A stretch of 46,223 nt of DNA from Hugenholtzia roseola DSM 9546 (GTDB lineage: Bacteria; Bacteroidota; Bacteroidia; Cytophagales; Bernardetiaceae): assembly GCF_000422585.1 (NCBI RefSeq), contig NZ_AUGI01000042.1:20723-66945 (forward strand), read 5' to 3'. The position numbers and the translations under genes were made by a program. The stretch's first letter is position 1. The number at the start of each line of letters is the position of its first letter. Below the pieces are notes generated by a model, which saw only the letters and a list, made by a program, of their open reading frames with translations, did no database searches and had not been told where the DNA came from. Shown here piece after piece: positions 39,915 through 46,223 of this stretch.

Positions 39915-40739
39915 CTATTCATAACTTTCTTCTTCGGTAGGAAAGCTAATGGCTTTTACATCTTCGACGTATTGGCTTACGGCTTGTTTCATGATGCCTG
40001 CAAGGTCGGCATAACGGCGAAGAAAACGGGGGTGAAAATCTTGCGTAATGCCGAGCATATCGTGTGTAACGAGTACCTGCCCATCTACGCCTGCGCCTGC
40101 GCCAATTCCGATAATCGGAATTTGTACGGCTTTTGCGACTTTTGCCGCCAATTTAGAGGGTATTTTTTCTAAAACAATGGCAAAACAGCCACATTCCTCC
40201 AATATTTTAGCGTCTTCTATGAGTTTGGCGGCTTCGGTTTCTTCGCGAGCGCGGACGCTATAAGTGCCAAATTTGTAGATAGATTGTGGGGTAAGCCCTA
40301 AATGCCCCATGACGGGTACGCCTGCGGAAAGTACGCGCGTGATAGATTCCTTGATTTCTTCGCCCCCTTCCATCTTGACGGCGTGTGCGCCCGACTCCTT
40401 CATGATACGGACGGCAGATTCCAAAGCCAAGCGCGAATTGCCCTGATAAGAGCCAAAGGGAATATCGACGACGACTAAGGCTCTTTGCACACCTCGCACG
40501 ACGGCACTGGCGTGATAAATCATCTGGTCTAAGGTAATGGGGAGCGTTGTTTCATGACCCGCCATGACATTAGAAGCCGAATCGCCGACGAGCAGTACAT
40601 CTATCCCCCCGCTGTCTAAAATTTTAGCCATCGAAAAATCGTAGGCAGTGAGCATCGAGATTTTTTCGCCCCGCAGTTTCATCTCTTGCAGCAGGTGGGT
40701 CGTAACTCTTTTGGCATTGGAAGAAGTTGCTTTTGACAT
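39915..40739 (-). CDS. panB: 3-methyl-2-oxobutanoate hydroxymethyltransferase
   Basis: 274 residues from [10 protein letters not shown] (40739); the open frame reaches 59 codons further upstream, but that part crosses the promoter. PanB makes ketopantoate in pantothenate/CoA synthesis. [73 protein letters not shown] and HDMLGI are all characteristic. Metal ligands D in VGDS and E in MEGG are present. CTTTCTATC-type sequence (TATCTTTC on the minus strand, 40770-40777) is a near-match -7 box. No other pan genes are adjacent. Confidence 0.96.
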   Translation of the reverse strand: MSKATSSNAKRVTTHLLQEMKLRGEKISMLTAYDFSMAKILDSGGIDVLLVGDSASNVMAGHETTLPITLDQMIYHASAVVRGVQRALVVVDIPFGSYQGNSRLALESAVRIMKESGAHAVKMEGGEEIKESITRVLSAGVPVMGHLGLTPQSIYKFGTYSVRAREETEAAKLIEDAKILEECGCFAIVLEKIPSKLAAKVAKAVQIPIIGIGAGAGVDGQVLVTHDMLGITQDFHPRFLRRYADLAGIMKQAVSQYVEDVKAISFPTEEESYE

Positions 40740-41372
40740 GTTCTGTTTCGTTAGATGGATAGCTTTTTGGAAAGATAGGCTAAGTTTCGTAAAATTAAAA
40801 AAATATTTGTCAGAAAGCCCAAAAGTGAAGGCTAAATTTTGAGAAATTAAGAAAAAAGACGCGCTACCCAAATACAAGCCACAAGAGAGGATTTGTGCCT
40901 TCGCAGGCTTGCCCAAACTTTTTAGTTCAGTCAGGTTAAGTTTTGTGAAAAGCCTTGTTTTATCAAATTTGACACGAAATAAAATTTGGGCAGAATCCTT
41001 CTTTTAAGTATGAAAACCCTTTTTTATTTCAATCTCACGGCGGACAAGGCAATTCCTTCTCCCTACATTCGAACCTAATTTTTAGAATTTAACATCACTG
41101 CCCCTTTCAAAAGAGAAGGTTAGAAAGTGGAATTTTAGGCTAAAAATTCTTTTCTGACGCAGAGAAAAGTTCCATTTTTCTATCCAAATGGGACTATCTT
41201 CGGTTTGACTTTCAAAAAACACGCTTTTTTTCGTACCTTGCCGATAGGTTTCGTATATTTATGTAGTTTTTATTTCAATAGCACAACTTTTGTTGAACTT
41301 ATGACCCTCAAAACCTCAACAAAGTTAGACAGAAATAAAAGCCACAATAATACCAAACCCCAAACTCACGTC
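40740..41372. other. Intergenic region between panB and the Crp/Fnr gene
   Basis: About 630 bp between the chosen start codons. It holds the -7-like box of panB (40770-40777), the full TIR element (40928-41100) and a possible plus-strand -7 box TATCTTCG near 41192. The region 41101-41372 has nothing clear besides an open frame continuous with the Crp/Fnr gene. Confidence 0.5.
40928..41100 (+). mobile_element. Second full-length TIR element (MITE-like), 173 bp
   Basis: Left end CAGTCAGGTTAAGTTTT and right end AGAATTTAACATCACTG are inverted repeats matching at 13 of 17 positions. The right 21 bp (ATTTTTAGAATTTAACATCAC) are identical to those of the copy at 19766-19932. The inner palindrome is GGACAAGG-CAATT-CCTTCTCC with one mismatch. 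No clear target duplication remains at this copy. It carries no reading frame. Confidence 0.72.
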
Positions 41373-42089
41373 ATGCGAAAACAACCCATGGAATTTCCAC
41401 AATGCGACCAATGTAGCGTGCGCCAACATTCGGTCTTTTGCGACCTCACCACCACACAAGCCGCCGAGCTTTCTGCCAATAAAGGCTGTAATCAATACAA
41501 AAAAGGGCAGCATCTCTTTTTCGAGGGTGCGCGTCCCTTCGGTGTGCATTGCATCTATCAAGGCAATGTAAAACTTGTCAAGACGGGCATAGACGGCAAG
41601 GAGCAAATTGTGCGCCTTATCCGCCAAGGCGACATTTTGGGCTACAATGCCATTCTAAGCGGCGAGATGTATAATATCTCTGCCATCGCCTTAGAAGATG
41701 TCGTAGTCTGTTTCATACCCAAACAAAACTTCTTGCACCTGCTCGAAGATGTGCGCGAATTTCCCAAAAAGATGATGCAACTGATGTCGTCGGATATGAA
41801 CGATATGGAAAACCGTCTGACCAACTGGCTGCAAAAGACGGTGCGGGAGCGATTAGCCGAAGTGCTGCTTTTACTGCAAAGCACGTATGGCACACTACCC
41901 AAAAGTCAGGCTCTTAATATTCGCCTCACGCGCGAGGATATCGCCAATCTGATTGGTACTGCACCCGAAACGGTGATTCGTTATTTGGCAGAATTGAAAT
42001 CTGAAAATGCAATTGATTTGAAAGGTAAAGAAATTATTATTACAAATAAAATCAAATTGGTACGTATCGCCAACATCGAGTGGGCGTAA
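41373..42089 (+). CDS. Crp/Fnr family transcriptional regulator with N-terminal Cys cluster
   Basis: 238 residues from MRKQPMEF (41373); Met codons at 41205 and 41301 are also in frame, but conserved sequence begins only here. A cyclic-nucleotide-like sensor fold (about 25-140: FFEGARPFGVHCIYQGNVKL, IRQGDILGYNAIL) is followed by an HTH Crp domain with RLTREDIANLIGTAPETVIRYL. CDQCSVRQHSVFC gives Cys11, Cys14 and Cys23 upstream of the sensor fold, with a fourth Cys in GVHCIY; such an arrangement can hold an Fe-S cluster as in FNR, though the spacing differs. It may sense oxygen or NO. Targets are unknown. Confidence 0.88.
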   Translation: MRKQPMEFPQCDQCSVRQHSVFCDLTTTQAAELSANKGCNQYKKGQHLFFEGARPFGVHCIYQGNVKLVKTGIDGKEQIVRLIRQGDILGYNAILSGEMYNISAIALEDVVVCFIPKQNFLHLLEDVREFPKKMMQLMSSDMNDMENRLTNWLQKTVRERLAEVLLLLQSTYGTLPKSQALNIRLTREDIANLIGTAPETVIRYLAELKSENAIDLKGKEIIITNKIKLVRIANIEWA

Positions 42090-42117
42090 TTTTGTGAGAG
42101 CTTTTCGGTTTATTTTA

Positions 42118-42211
42118 GAACATGGATTGAACAGATTGGACAAATTTTGCACAAAGCAAGGTAAAAATTGTATATCGGTGTAGGCTACTTTAATCGGTCT
42201 AATCTGTGTTC
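42118..42211. repeat. Large imperfect inverted repeat after the Crp/Fnr gene
   Basis: GAACATGGATTGAACAGATT (42118-42137) and AATCGGTCTAATCTGTGTTC (42192-42211) are imperfect reverse complements. The pattern GAACAnnGATTnnACnGATT is, as far as I recall, a common dispersed palindrome in Bacteroidota genomes. It begins 28 bp after the stop codon. Confidence 0.6.
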
Positions 42212-42286
42212 TAATTTCTTAGGGTTCTAATTTCTTAGGGTTCTAATTTCTTAGGGTTCTAATTTCTTAGGGTTCTAACTTTCTTA
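42209..42286 (+). repeat. 16-bp tandem repeat, four perfect copies plus a partial one
   Basis: TTCTAATTTCTTAGGG repeats at 42209, 42225, 42241 and 42257, followed by a decayed copy from 42273. The first copy overlaps the right arm of the inverted repeat at 42192-42211, so the array may have grown out of that palindrome. CTTAGGG is also the core of the 33-bp palindrome at 19833. Confidence 0.92.
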
Positions 42287-42322
42287 TATTTTTAAAAATA
42301 TTACTTATTTAACTTAATTTTT

Positions 42323-42760
42323 TTACATTTTTTCAATTTTGGTACAACGCCACCCCGTTCCTACTTTTTTGAAAAAATAACGCCTTTGCATACTGCTAAG
42401 GTTTAGAACCGCCCCTTGTCCCTCTTTTGTAACATCACTTTCAAAAATCATAACCAAAGCCGCTATCTGTTCGGGACTAAAAACTTGTTCATATTCTGCT
42501 AAAAATTCAGTAGAGTTTTGAAAGGTATTTTGATAAAAATAAAAAGGATAATTGATATACTGATTTGCGACCAAATTTTTTTCTTCCTGCAAAAGACTTT
42601 CCTTTAATCCTACCCAATACGCGCCAAAATCTTGTGCTTGCACAAAAAAAGGCTCTGTCTTTGCAAAAGACATAGGCTTGATTGCCACCCAAAAAAGCAG
42701 CAAGAAGACTATCAAAAAAAGACGGCTGCCATAGATAAAAGACATTTTTTGAACCTTCAT
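42323..42760 (-). CDS. Hypothetical exported small protein (possibly NTF2-like)
   Basis: 145 residues from the Met at 42760 (MKVQKMSFIYG). A single N-terminal hydrophobic stretch (LFLIVFLLLFWVAI), probably a signal peptide ending after SFA, targets the envelope. The remainder (YINYPFYFYQNTFQNSTEFL, then a helix, then RRYFFKKVGTGWRCTKIEKM) has the helix-then-sheet look of NTF2-like proteins, but I do not recognise a family. It lies 117 bp downstream of the next gene's stop, across a hairpin. Confidence 0.65.
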   Translation of the reverse strand: MKVQKMSFIYGSRLFLIVFLLLFWVAIKPMSFAKTEPFFVQAQDFGAYWVGLKESLLQEEKNLVANQYINYPFYFYQNTFQNSTEFLAEYEQVFSPEQIAALVMIFESDVTKEGQGAVLNLSSMQRRYFFKKVGTGWRCTKIEKM

Positions 42761-42776
42761 AAAGATTTTATTTTGG

Positions 42777-42805
42777 CATAGCGAAGGACTAAGCCCTTCG
42801 CTATG
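42777..42805. terminator. Hairpin between two small exported-protein genes
   Basis: CATAGCGAAGG (42777-42787) and CCTTCGCTATG (42795-42805) form a perfect 11-bp stem with the loop ACTAAGC. It lies 73 bp past the stop of the minus-strand gene 42878-43351. No strong T tract follows. Confidence 0.55.
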
Positions 42806-42877
42806 AAAGTTGAAGCAAGTAAGAGAAACAAGCAAAGGCAAAAGGTATGCTAAAAAATATTGCCGCCGCAGAAGTGC

Positions 42878-43351
42878 CTAAAATTCGAACACATCGACGT
42901 AATCTACCACGTTGTTGCCTTCACAGTTTTCCATCTGTTGCAAACGGTAGTATTTTCTTCCATTTTTCTTTTCAAAAATAAAAGCATTTTCCAAAGTAGC
43001 CTCTTTGAGGCACTCCTGACCATTGTTGATAAAACTCACGCGCGTTCTGATAATACCTTCGAAGCGAAAACGGTTTGCGTCGATAGGAAGGAGCGTACCC
43101 GAAATGACGCAATAGTCGCCATTGCTTTCCACGCTGCCCTCGATGGAAAATTCGCCTTCGCCCTCGTGTTGTATCTTGACTTTGCCCATTTTTTCGCCCA
43201 ACCATTGCAATTTTAGGCTGCGTGTACCTACTAAGCCGTAAGCGTTATCGAAAGTTTTTTTCGTTTGCGCTGCTGCCTGCTCTGAAAAAGAAAAAACAAA
43301 AAAGAAAGCACCAAGAATAGCGAAAAGAATTGATTTGATTTGCATATTCAA
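42878..43351 (-). CDS. Hypothetical secreted protein (Bacteroidota-type)
   Basis: 157 residues (155 if the second Met is used). The signal peptide MNMQIKSILFAILGAFFFVF ends at about EQAAA-QTKK. The mature part is beta-rich, with EFSIEGSVESNGDYCVISG, FRFEGIIRTRVSFINNGQEC and a C-terminal RKYYRLQQMENCEG-NNVVDYVDVF; I recall similar small exported proteins in many Bacteroidota, with paired Cys residues, of unknown function. It may bind a glycan or protein in the periplasm. Confidence 0.72.
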   Translation of the reverse strand: MNMQIKSILFAILGAFFFVFSFSEQAAAQTKKTFDNAYGLVGTRSLKLQWLGEKMGKVKIQHEGEGEFSIEGSVESNGDYCVISGTLLPIDANRFRFEGIIRTRVSFINNGQECLKEATLENAFIFEKKNGRKYYRLQQMENCEGNNVVDYVDVFEF

Positions 43352-43532
43352 AAGATTTGAGAGAATAAAGAAATAATATTAGAAGCAAATAGGGAAGCAT
43401 CTTCGTTTTCCCATCAAAAGGATATGCAATTTTAAGGATAAAAAAAAGTACGCAAAAGTCTATTTTTACCAAAGTGGTTTTTTACTTGCCCAAAGTCGGG
43501 TTTGGCTTTGTGAAAGATTTTTGTGAAAGATT

Positions 43533-44183
43533 TTATAGCTTGCTAAAAAGATACCCTTCTTGGTGAAAGTGCTGCAAAAAAAGTGGCAGCGCGTATTCCA
43601 GATTGCGCCGCGCCTTCAAACTGTCGTGAAAGGTAACGATAGACCCTGCTTCGGTATTGCCCAACGCCACCTCCAAACAGGCTTGGGGGCTTAGTTGGGC
43701 ATCAAAATCGCCCGTTAGCACGTCCCACATCACAATTTGATAGTGTTGCGCAACCGTTCTTACCTGTGCAGGGGTCATTTTCCCATAGGGAGGGCGAAAA
43801 TAGCGAACCGCAGGCGCAGCCTTTTGAGAAAGAATATTTGTTGTTTCTTTTTGTATAATTTGGGTGCAATTTTCTATATTTTCCCAATAAAGAGTAGCCT
43901 GTGTCTGCCAACCGTTGAGATGATGAAAGGTGTGATTGGCTACGGTATGCCCTGCCTCTACTACCTTTGCAAAAATATCGGGGTGCTTTTTGATGTTATC
44001 GCCCACACAAAAAAAAGTAGCCTTTGCCTGATAAAGGGCTAAATTTTCAAGCACAAATTCGGTAACTTCGGGAATAGGACCATCATCAAAGGTGAGAAAA
44101 ATCTCTTTCTCTGCCGTCTTTTTCTGCCAAAGCAGACAAGGGAAGACCCAAGTAAGGGCTTTATGACTTTTATGAAAATACAT
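43533..44183 (-). CDS. Polysaccharide deacetylase (NodB homology) family protein
   Basis: 216 residues of carbohydrate esterase family 4. Motif 1 TFDDGP (31-36, Asp33/Asp34), motif 2 HTVANHTFHH with the metal ligands His84 and His88, motif 3 RYFRPPYGK, motif 4 MWDVLTGDFDA and motif 5 VTFHDS are all present, so it should be active. It removes N-acetyl groups from a glycan, most probably peptidoglycan or a surface polysaccharide. There is no clear signal peptide; the N-terminus is short and basic (MYFHKSHKALTWVFP). The RimB-like gene lies 34 bp upstream on the same strand. Confidence 0.93.
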   Translation of the reverse strand: MYFHKSHKALTWVFPCLLWQKKTAEKEIFLTFDDGPIPEVTEFVLENLALYQAKATFFCVGDNIKKHPDIFAKVVEAGHTVANHTFHHLNGWQTQATLYWENIENCTQIIQKETTNILSQKAAPAVRYFRPPYGKMTPAQVRTVAQHYQIVMWDVLTGDFDAQLSPQACLEVALGNTEAGSIVTFHDSLKARRNLEYALPLFLQHFHQEGYLFSKL

Positions 44184-44217
44184 ATTCTACACTTATTTTT
44201 TAAGTATCAATAAAAAC

Positions 44218-44667
44218 TTAAAGACAATATTTTTTCGCCACATCTACTAAAAAACGCTTCGAAAGCACCTTCCTACCCAATAAAATAGGATAGCGCATAT
44301 CGCTCCTATCGTTCAAAGTAAATTCTACCTTAAAAAGGTGATTGCCCAGTTGCATCTGCGTCTTGACTTTAAAACGTTCTTGAAGTTGCCCATTCGAACT
44401 TTTGACGCGCGTTTGAGCGAATTTTTTAAAAAAAAGCGGTTCATTTTGATAAGCAGGATGAGAAGGGTCTAATAAAAAACAAGACAAAACCCTGCCCCCA
44501 TCTTTTTCCAAAACCTGAATAGAATGGCAATGCAGCGAACTTGTATAAGCCCCTGTGTCTATTTTGGCATCAAGTTGAAAAAGGGCTAAATCAGGCAGGG
44601 CAATGCGTTCGATTCTGCCAATGATAGTTTTACTTTTTTTCGCATCTGTAAGGTTTAAATTGTTCAT
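44218..44667 (-). CDS. RimB/retropepsin-like aspartic protease (PF05618 type)
   Basis: 149 residues from MNNLNLTD (44667); a Met 30 bp upstream is possible. The family was named ATP-dependent zinc protease but has a retropepsin fold. The active-site motif KIDTGAYTSSLHC (Asp in DTGA), then RVKSSNGQ and the late YPILLGRKVLSKRFLVDV all match. In other bacteria RimB trims poly-glutamate tails added by RimK; rimK is not in this window. It is followed by the deacetylase gene 34 bp downstream. Confidence 0.9.
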   Translation of the reverse strand: MNNLNLTDAKKSKTIIGRIERIALPDLALFQLDAKIDTGAYTSSLHCHSIQVLEKDGGRVLSCFLLDPSHPAYQNEPLFFKKFAQTRVKSSNGQLQERFKVKTQMQLGNHLFKVEFTLNDRSDMRYPILLGRKVLSKRFLVDVAKKYCL

Positions 44668-44785
44668 ATTTTTAATTTTTAGGAATACAGTAGGCAAGAT
44701 AGTGAAAAAGGTTTTTCGATAAGTGCGAGCGAACTAAAAAATTGATAAAAATGTTCCAAAGGGGGCTTTTTCGAAAAAAAATTGC

Positions 44786-44793
44786 TATGTTTG
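44786..44793 (+). promoter_or_regulatory. Promoter -7 box of dnaN
   Basis: TATGTTTG matches TAnnTTTG exactly, 44 bp before the dnaN start codon. The -33 region (TTTTTCG) is weak. Confidence 0.5.
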
Positions 44794-44837
44794 TTGTCTA
44801 TTTTAAAAAAATCTAACACTCCAAAATCGTAAGCCAC

Positions 44838-45965
44838 ATGAGGTTTATCATCAATTCCGCGCAGCTGCTCCGCCAGCTAAACGCGCTCAAAGGGGCTGTA
44901 CCCAGCAATGCGGTCATTCCTATTTTAGAAAACTTTTTATTTGATATTCAACAAGGCGTGCTGACTATCACGGCTTCCGATTTGCAAACTTCGGTCATTG
45001 CGCAGATGAATGTGGAAGCCGACGAAGATGGAAATATTGCCGTTCCTGCCAAAATGCTTTTGGATACGCTCAAAAACCTCCCAGAGCAGCCCATCAGCTT
45101 TACCATAGACCCCGAAAATGCCACCATCGAGATTACGGCTGAAAGTGGTAACTACAAAATCACAGGCGAAAGCGGCGAAGACTACCCAAGCCCTGCCGAA
45201 GTAGGTAACGAAAATACGCTGCACCTAACTTCCGACGTTTTGGCAAGTGCAATTTCTTACACCCTTTTCGCTATTAGCACCGACGAATTGAAACCTGCCA
45301 TGAACGGGGTCTTTGTGCAAGTGCGCGACGGACACACCAACTTCGTTTCTACCGACGCACACCGTTTGGTGCGCTACCGCAGAAATGGCGTAGGTGCAAG
45401 CCAAGAAGCCTCTTTTATCATTCCGGGAAAAGCCTTAGAGCAGCTCAAAAATGCCCTTCCCTCTGATGCGGCGCAGGAAATACAAATCGCTTTTGATGAA
45501 AAAAATGCCGCTTTTACTTTCGGCAATATCAATATGATTTGTCGCCTTATCGATGAGCGTTTCCCTGATTATGAGAACGTTATCCCCTACAATAACGCCC
45601 TCAATCTGACCATCGACCGCCAAAAAATGCTCGCCAGTTTGAAGCGAAGCATCATCTACGCCAATAAGGTTACCAACCAAGTGCGCCTCAAACTTTCGGA
45701 CGACACCCTTACCATCAACGCCGAAGACTTAGATTTTTCAAACTCTGCCAAAGAAAACTTGCTTTGCGAATTTGAAGGCGAAGACTTCGAAATCGGATTC
45801 AATGCCAAATTCCTTATCGATATGTTGGGACATTTGGAAGCGGGACAGGTGAAGTTCTCTTTTTCAGAGCCTAATCGCGCTGCCCTCCTTGTGCCTTCCG
45901 AAACAGACTCACAAGAGGATATTTTGATGCTCGTGATGCCTGTCATGTTGAATAGCTACTATTAG
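44838..45965 (+). CDS. dnaN: DNA polymerase III subunit beta (sliding clamp)
   Basis: 375 residues, normal length. The clamp encircles DNA and tethers the replicase and repair proteins. Recognisable segments are MRFIINSAQLLRQLNALKG-AVPSNAVIPILENFLFD at the start, ITASDLQTSV, VPAKMLLDTLKNLP, YTLFAISTDELKPAMNGVF, FVSTDAHRLVRY, the third-domain IDERFPDYENVIP, and the C-terminal VMPVML. dnaA and recF are not adjacent, as is usual in this phylum. It is alone between its own promoter and a terminator at 46003-46034. Confidence 0.98.
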   Translation: MRFIINSAQLLRQLNALKGAVPSNAVIPILENFLFDIQQGVLTITASDLQTSVIAQMNVEADEDGNIAVPAKMLLDTLKNLPEQPISFTIDPENATIEITAESGNYKITGESGEDYPSPAEVGNENTLHLTSDVLASAISYTLFAISTDELKPAMNGVFVQVRDGHTNFVSTDAHRLVRYRRNGVGASQEASFIIPGKALEQLKNALPSDAAQEIQIAFDEKNAAFTFGNINMICRLIDERFPDYENVIPYNNALNLTIDRQKMLASLKRSIIYANKVTNQVRLKLSDDTLTINAEDLDFSNSAKENLLCEFEGEDFEIGFNAKFLIDMLGHLEAGQVKFSFSEPNRAALLVPSETDSQEDILMLVMPVMLNSYY

Positions 45966-46002
45966 AATTTTGCTAAAAAACTTATTTTTATAGTACAAAT
46001 AA

Positions 46003-46034
46003 AAAAGTCGTTTCCTACGGAAATGGCTTTTTTT
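46003..46034 (+). terminator. Terminator of dnaN
   Basis: AAGTCGTTTCC and GGAAATGGCTT pair (two G-U pairs in RNA) around the loop TAC, and a run of T follows directly. Confidence 0.75.
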
Positions 46035-46098
46035 ATCCCCGCTCAATTTTTCTTAGCGATTCTGTCCTATTTTTTGTATCTTCAATCAAAAAATAAAA

Positions 46099-46223
46099 AT
46101 GAACCACAACCTACCCAAATTGCCATTAGGCGAACAAGATTTTGCACAAATGAGAAATAAAGAAATGGTTTATGTAGATAAAACCAACTTTATTTATCAA
46201 CTTTTTTTTGTCCGACAGGAAAA
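46099..46223 (+). CDS. Start of a predicted AAA-ATPase-like gene (PF09820 type), partial and possibly broken
   Basis: 41 codons are visible before the window ends. LPLGEQDFAQMRNKEMVYVD followed by KTNFIYQL is the diagnostic N-terminus of the AAA-ATPase-like family with C-terminal nuclease-like domain, a multi-copy family in Bacteroidota. In complete members about eight residues, then (Y)FFxxRPRRFGKS (Walker A), should follow YQL. Here FFVRQE comes directly after YQL, and one missing C would restore FFVRP-like sequence. The gene may therefore carry a small deletion and a frameshift, but the edge prevents a firm call. Confidence 0.6.
   Translation, partial: MNHNLPKLPLGEQDFAQMRNKEMVYVDKTNFIYQLFFVRQE

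Noticed and set aside
42860-43216. Plus-strand open frame of 118 codons
   Set aside because: Antisense to the well-supported exported-protein gene 42878-43351, with no promoter or recognisable protein features.

Overview
The window reads as chromosomal DNA of a Bacteroidota bacterium, most likely of the Cytophagales type. The signs are a low-GC, densely packed gene set, lipoproteins with short lipoboxes, Bacteroidota-type families (M1 lipoprotein aminopeptidase, TPR-LytS histidine kinase, DUF5074/YncE surface propeller, RsmI-like methylase, DUF3050), almost no Shine-Dalgarno sequences, and many upstream matches to the Bacteroidota promoter pattern TTTG-N(19-22)-TAnnTTTG. The genus is not decidable from what I can see. 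No tRNA, rRNA, CRISPR array, phage or transposase gene was recognised.

Layout. 1-265: a 54-bp tandem repeat cut by the window edge, overlapping the 3' end of a flavin amine oxidase gene. 230-5347 (minus): amine oxidase, YihY/BrkB membrane protein, M1 aminopeptidase. 5629-6945 (plus): Nudix regulator and an acidic lipoprotein. 7046-14765: an HxlR regulator facing a long plus-strand cluster (DJ-1/PfpI protein, two SDR enzymes, an inserted lipoprotein gene, a SnoaL-like protein, bestrophin, DUF481 outer-membrane protein, TVGFGD cation channel, beta-carbonic anhydrase, F420-reductase-like dehydrogenase) closed by a strong terminator. The first genes look like redox/electrophile defence; the later ones look like ion and bicarbonate handling.

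14819-25207: YbaK and a TPR histidine kinase (minus), FadD (plus), a MITE-like element, two small unknown genes, an LptF/G permease and an LTA-synthase-like sulfatase. 25441-31345: an outer-membrane protein and a beta-propeller lipoprotein (a possible vitamin-uptake pair), an RsmI-like methylase, and an 888-residue protein that I read as a degenerate type ISP restriction-modification enzyme lacking both catalytic methylase motifs. 31472-46223: PncB, DUF3050, an unknown single-pass protein, a cytochrome-c-like lipoprotein with a zinc-ribbon partner, a kinase-fold protein with TsaB, 1-Cys peroxiredoxin, PanB, a Crp/Fnr regulator with an N-terminal Cys cluster, small exported proteins, a NodB deacetylase, a RimB-like aspartic protease, DnaN, and the start of an AAA-ATPase-like gene.

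The most interesting signals are: the degenerate ISP protein (28679-31345); a family of about 170-bp elements with terminal inverted repeats, one flanked by a perfect 10-bp direct repeat (19766-19932, second full copy 40928-41100, decayed copies elsewhere); a lipoprotein gene bracketed by a 107-bp duplication of the upstream gene's tail (8944-9758); and the hairpin-bearing 54-bp repeat at the left edge. All family assignments come from reading motifs by eye; no database search was run.
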